Assembly (NCBI GenBank): GCA_963729445.1
Contig: CAVSNU010000005.1
Span: 1,054,001 to 1,118,000, forward strand
Direction of reading: 5' to 3'
Length of the DNA stretch: 64,000 nt
DNA from: JACCZH01 sp963729445
Lineage (GTDB): Bacteria; Chloroflexota; Chloroflexia; Thermomicrobiales; CFX8
Position 1 is the stretch's first letter. Each line of letters starts with the position of its first letter. A program made the position numbers and the translations under genes. Below are positions 63,747 through 64,000 of the stretch, in pieces. The notes below the pieces were generated by a model. It did not search any database, was not told where the DNA came from, and saw nothing but the letters and a program-made list of their open reading frames with translations.

Positions 63747-63966
63747 GTACCAACAGCTGCTAGGGCCTGGGGCCAGTGAGAATCAACGTTGACAGATGAT
63801 AATGGATCGAGGGGTGTGCTTGTGAGCCAGGCGGTCACTCAGCTGGGTTTGTGGGTTCATCAGCGTTGCTATCATGAAGTAAGGGGATACTTCGAGGACA
63901 CCAGTCTGCCGCTCCACGCGGTCGACCTTGCGATTGTTCGCTGTATGACATTGAGGCTGGGAAACC

Positions 63967-64000
63967 ATGACACGACAGGCCCCAACGTTGAGCTCGGTCT
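63967..64000 (+). CDS. Possible start of a gene cut by the window end
   Basis: ATG 63967 (MTRQAPTLSS...) follows GAGGCTGGGAAACC, which can serve as a ribosome binding site, and the frame is open to the end of the window. Only 11 codons are visible, so no function can be given. It would be divergent from tupA. Confidence 0.3.
   Translation, partial: MTRQAPTLSSV

Overview
The window is GC-rich bacterial DNA with dense genes on both strands. It has no rRNA, tRNA or CRISPR array that I can recognise. Tat-type lipoprotein leaders ending in LAACG, an F420-type (LLM) oxidoreductase, M55 and M81 metallohydrolases, several S9 peptidases, TolB/BNR propeller proteins and family-5 peptide-binding proteins together suggest a heterotrophic member of Chloroflexota (Thermomicrobia-like). 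That placement is an inference from gene content, not a phylogeny.

Layout. 1-5.7 kb: a HExxH metalloprotein and a methyltransferase in tandem, an SDR, a lipocalin-like protein, NudC, then an LLM oxidoreductase coupled to a DppA-type D-aminopeptidase. 5.8-15.1 kb: GNAT, MlrC-type M81 hydrolase, a compositionally odd CapA-like phosphatase, an IS630-type insertion sequence, an orphan TorD-like chaperone coupled to a hydroxyacid dehydrogenase, a polysaccharide deacetylase and a peptide-binding lipoprotein. 15.5-18.4 kb: an ECF sigma factor overlapping a membrane protein with a TolB propeller and PepSY-like domains. 18.5-26.8 kb: M20 peptidase, a broken lipoprotein/KTSC gene, a multiply frameshifted class III aminotransferase, a repeat cluster, two small paralogues, a second ECF sigma factor and a frameshifted subtilase. 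26.8-32.3 kb: uracil phosphoribosyltransferase coupled to an unknown gene, a Fur regulator and lutB-lutA. 32.4-38.9 kb: S9 peptidase, a peptide ABC operon and a truncated phosphodiesterase. 39.5-50.8 kb: glutamate dehydrogenase, class III aminotransferase, S9 peptidase, carbonic anhydrase, an MmyB-like regulator, and proline dehydrogenase with a frameshifted P5C dehydrogenase. 50.9-60.3 kb: a BNR/VPS10-like protein, S9 peptidase and a second peptide ABC operon. 60.7-64 kb: GntR regulator and a tungstate-type ABC transporter.

The main theme is peptide and amino-acid scavenging: secreted or exported peptidases (S8, three S9, BNR partner), two peptide-uptake sets plus an orphan binding protein, intracellular peptidases (M55, M20, M81) and nitrogen/carbon-releasing enzymes (aminotransferases, GDH, proline to glutamate). 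Neither peptide transporter locus carries its own ATPases.

Other structure: two perfect 40-44 nt palindromes, three families of dispersed inverted repeats (one copy sits in frame inside the putative anti-sigma gene), and about ten single-base frame disruptions concentrated in very GC-rich genes. Almost all of them look like one extra base, which raises the question of assembly error versus gene decay.
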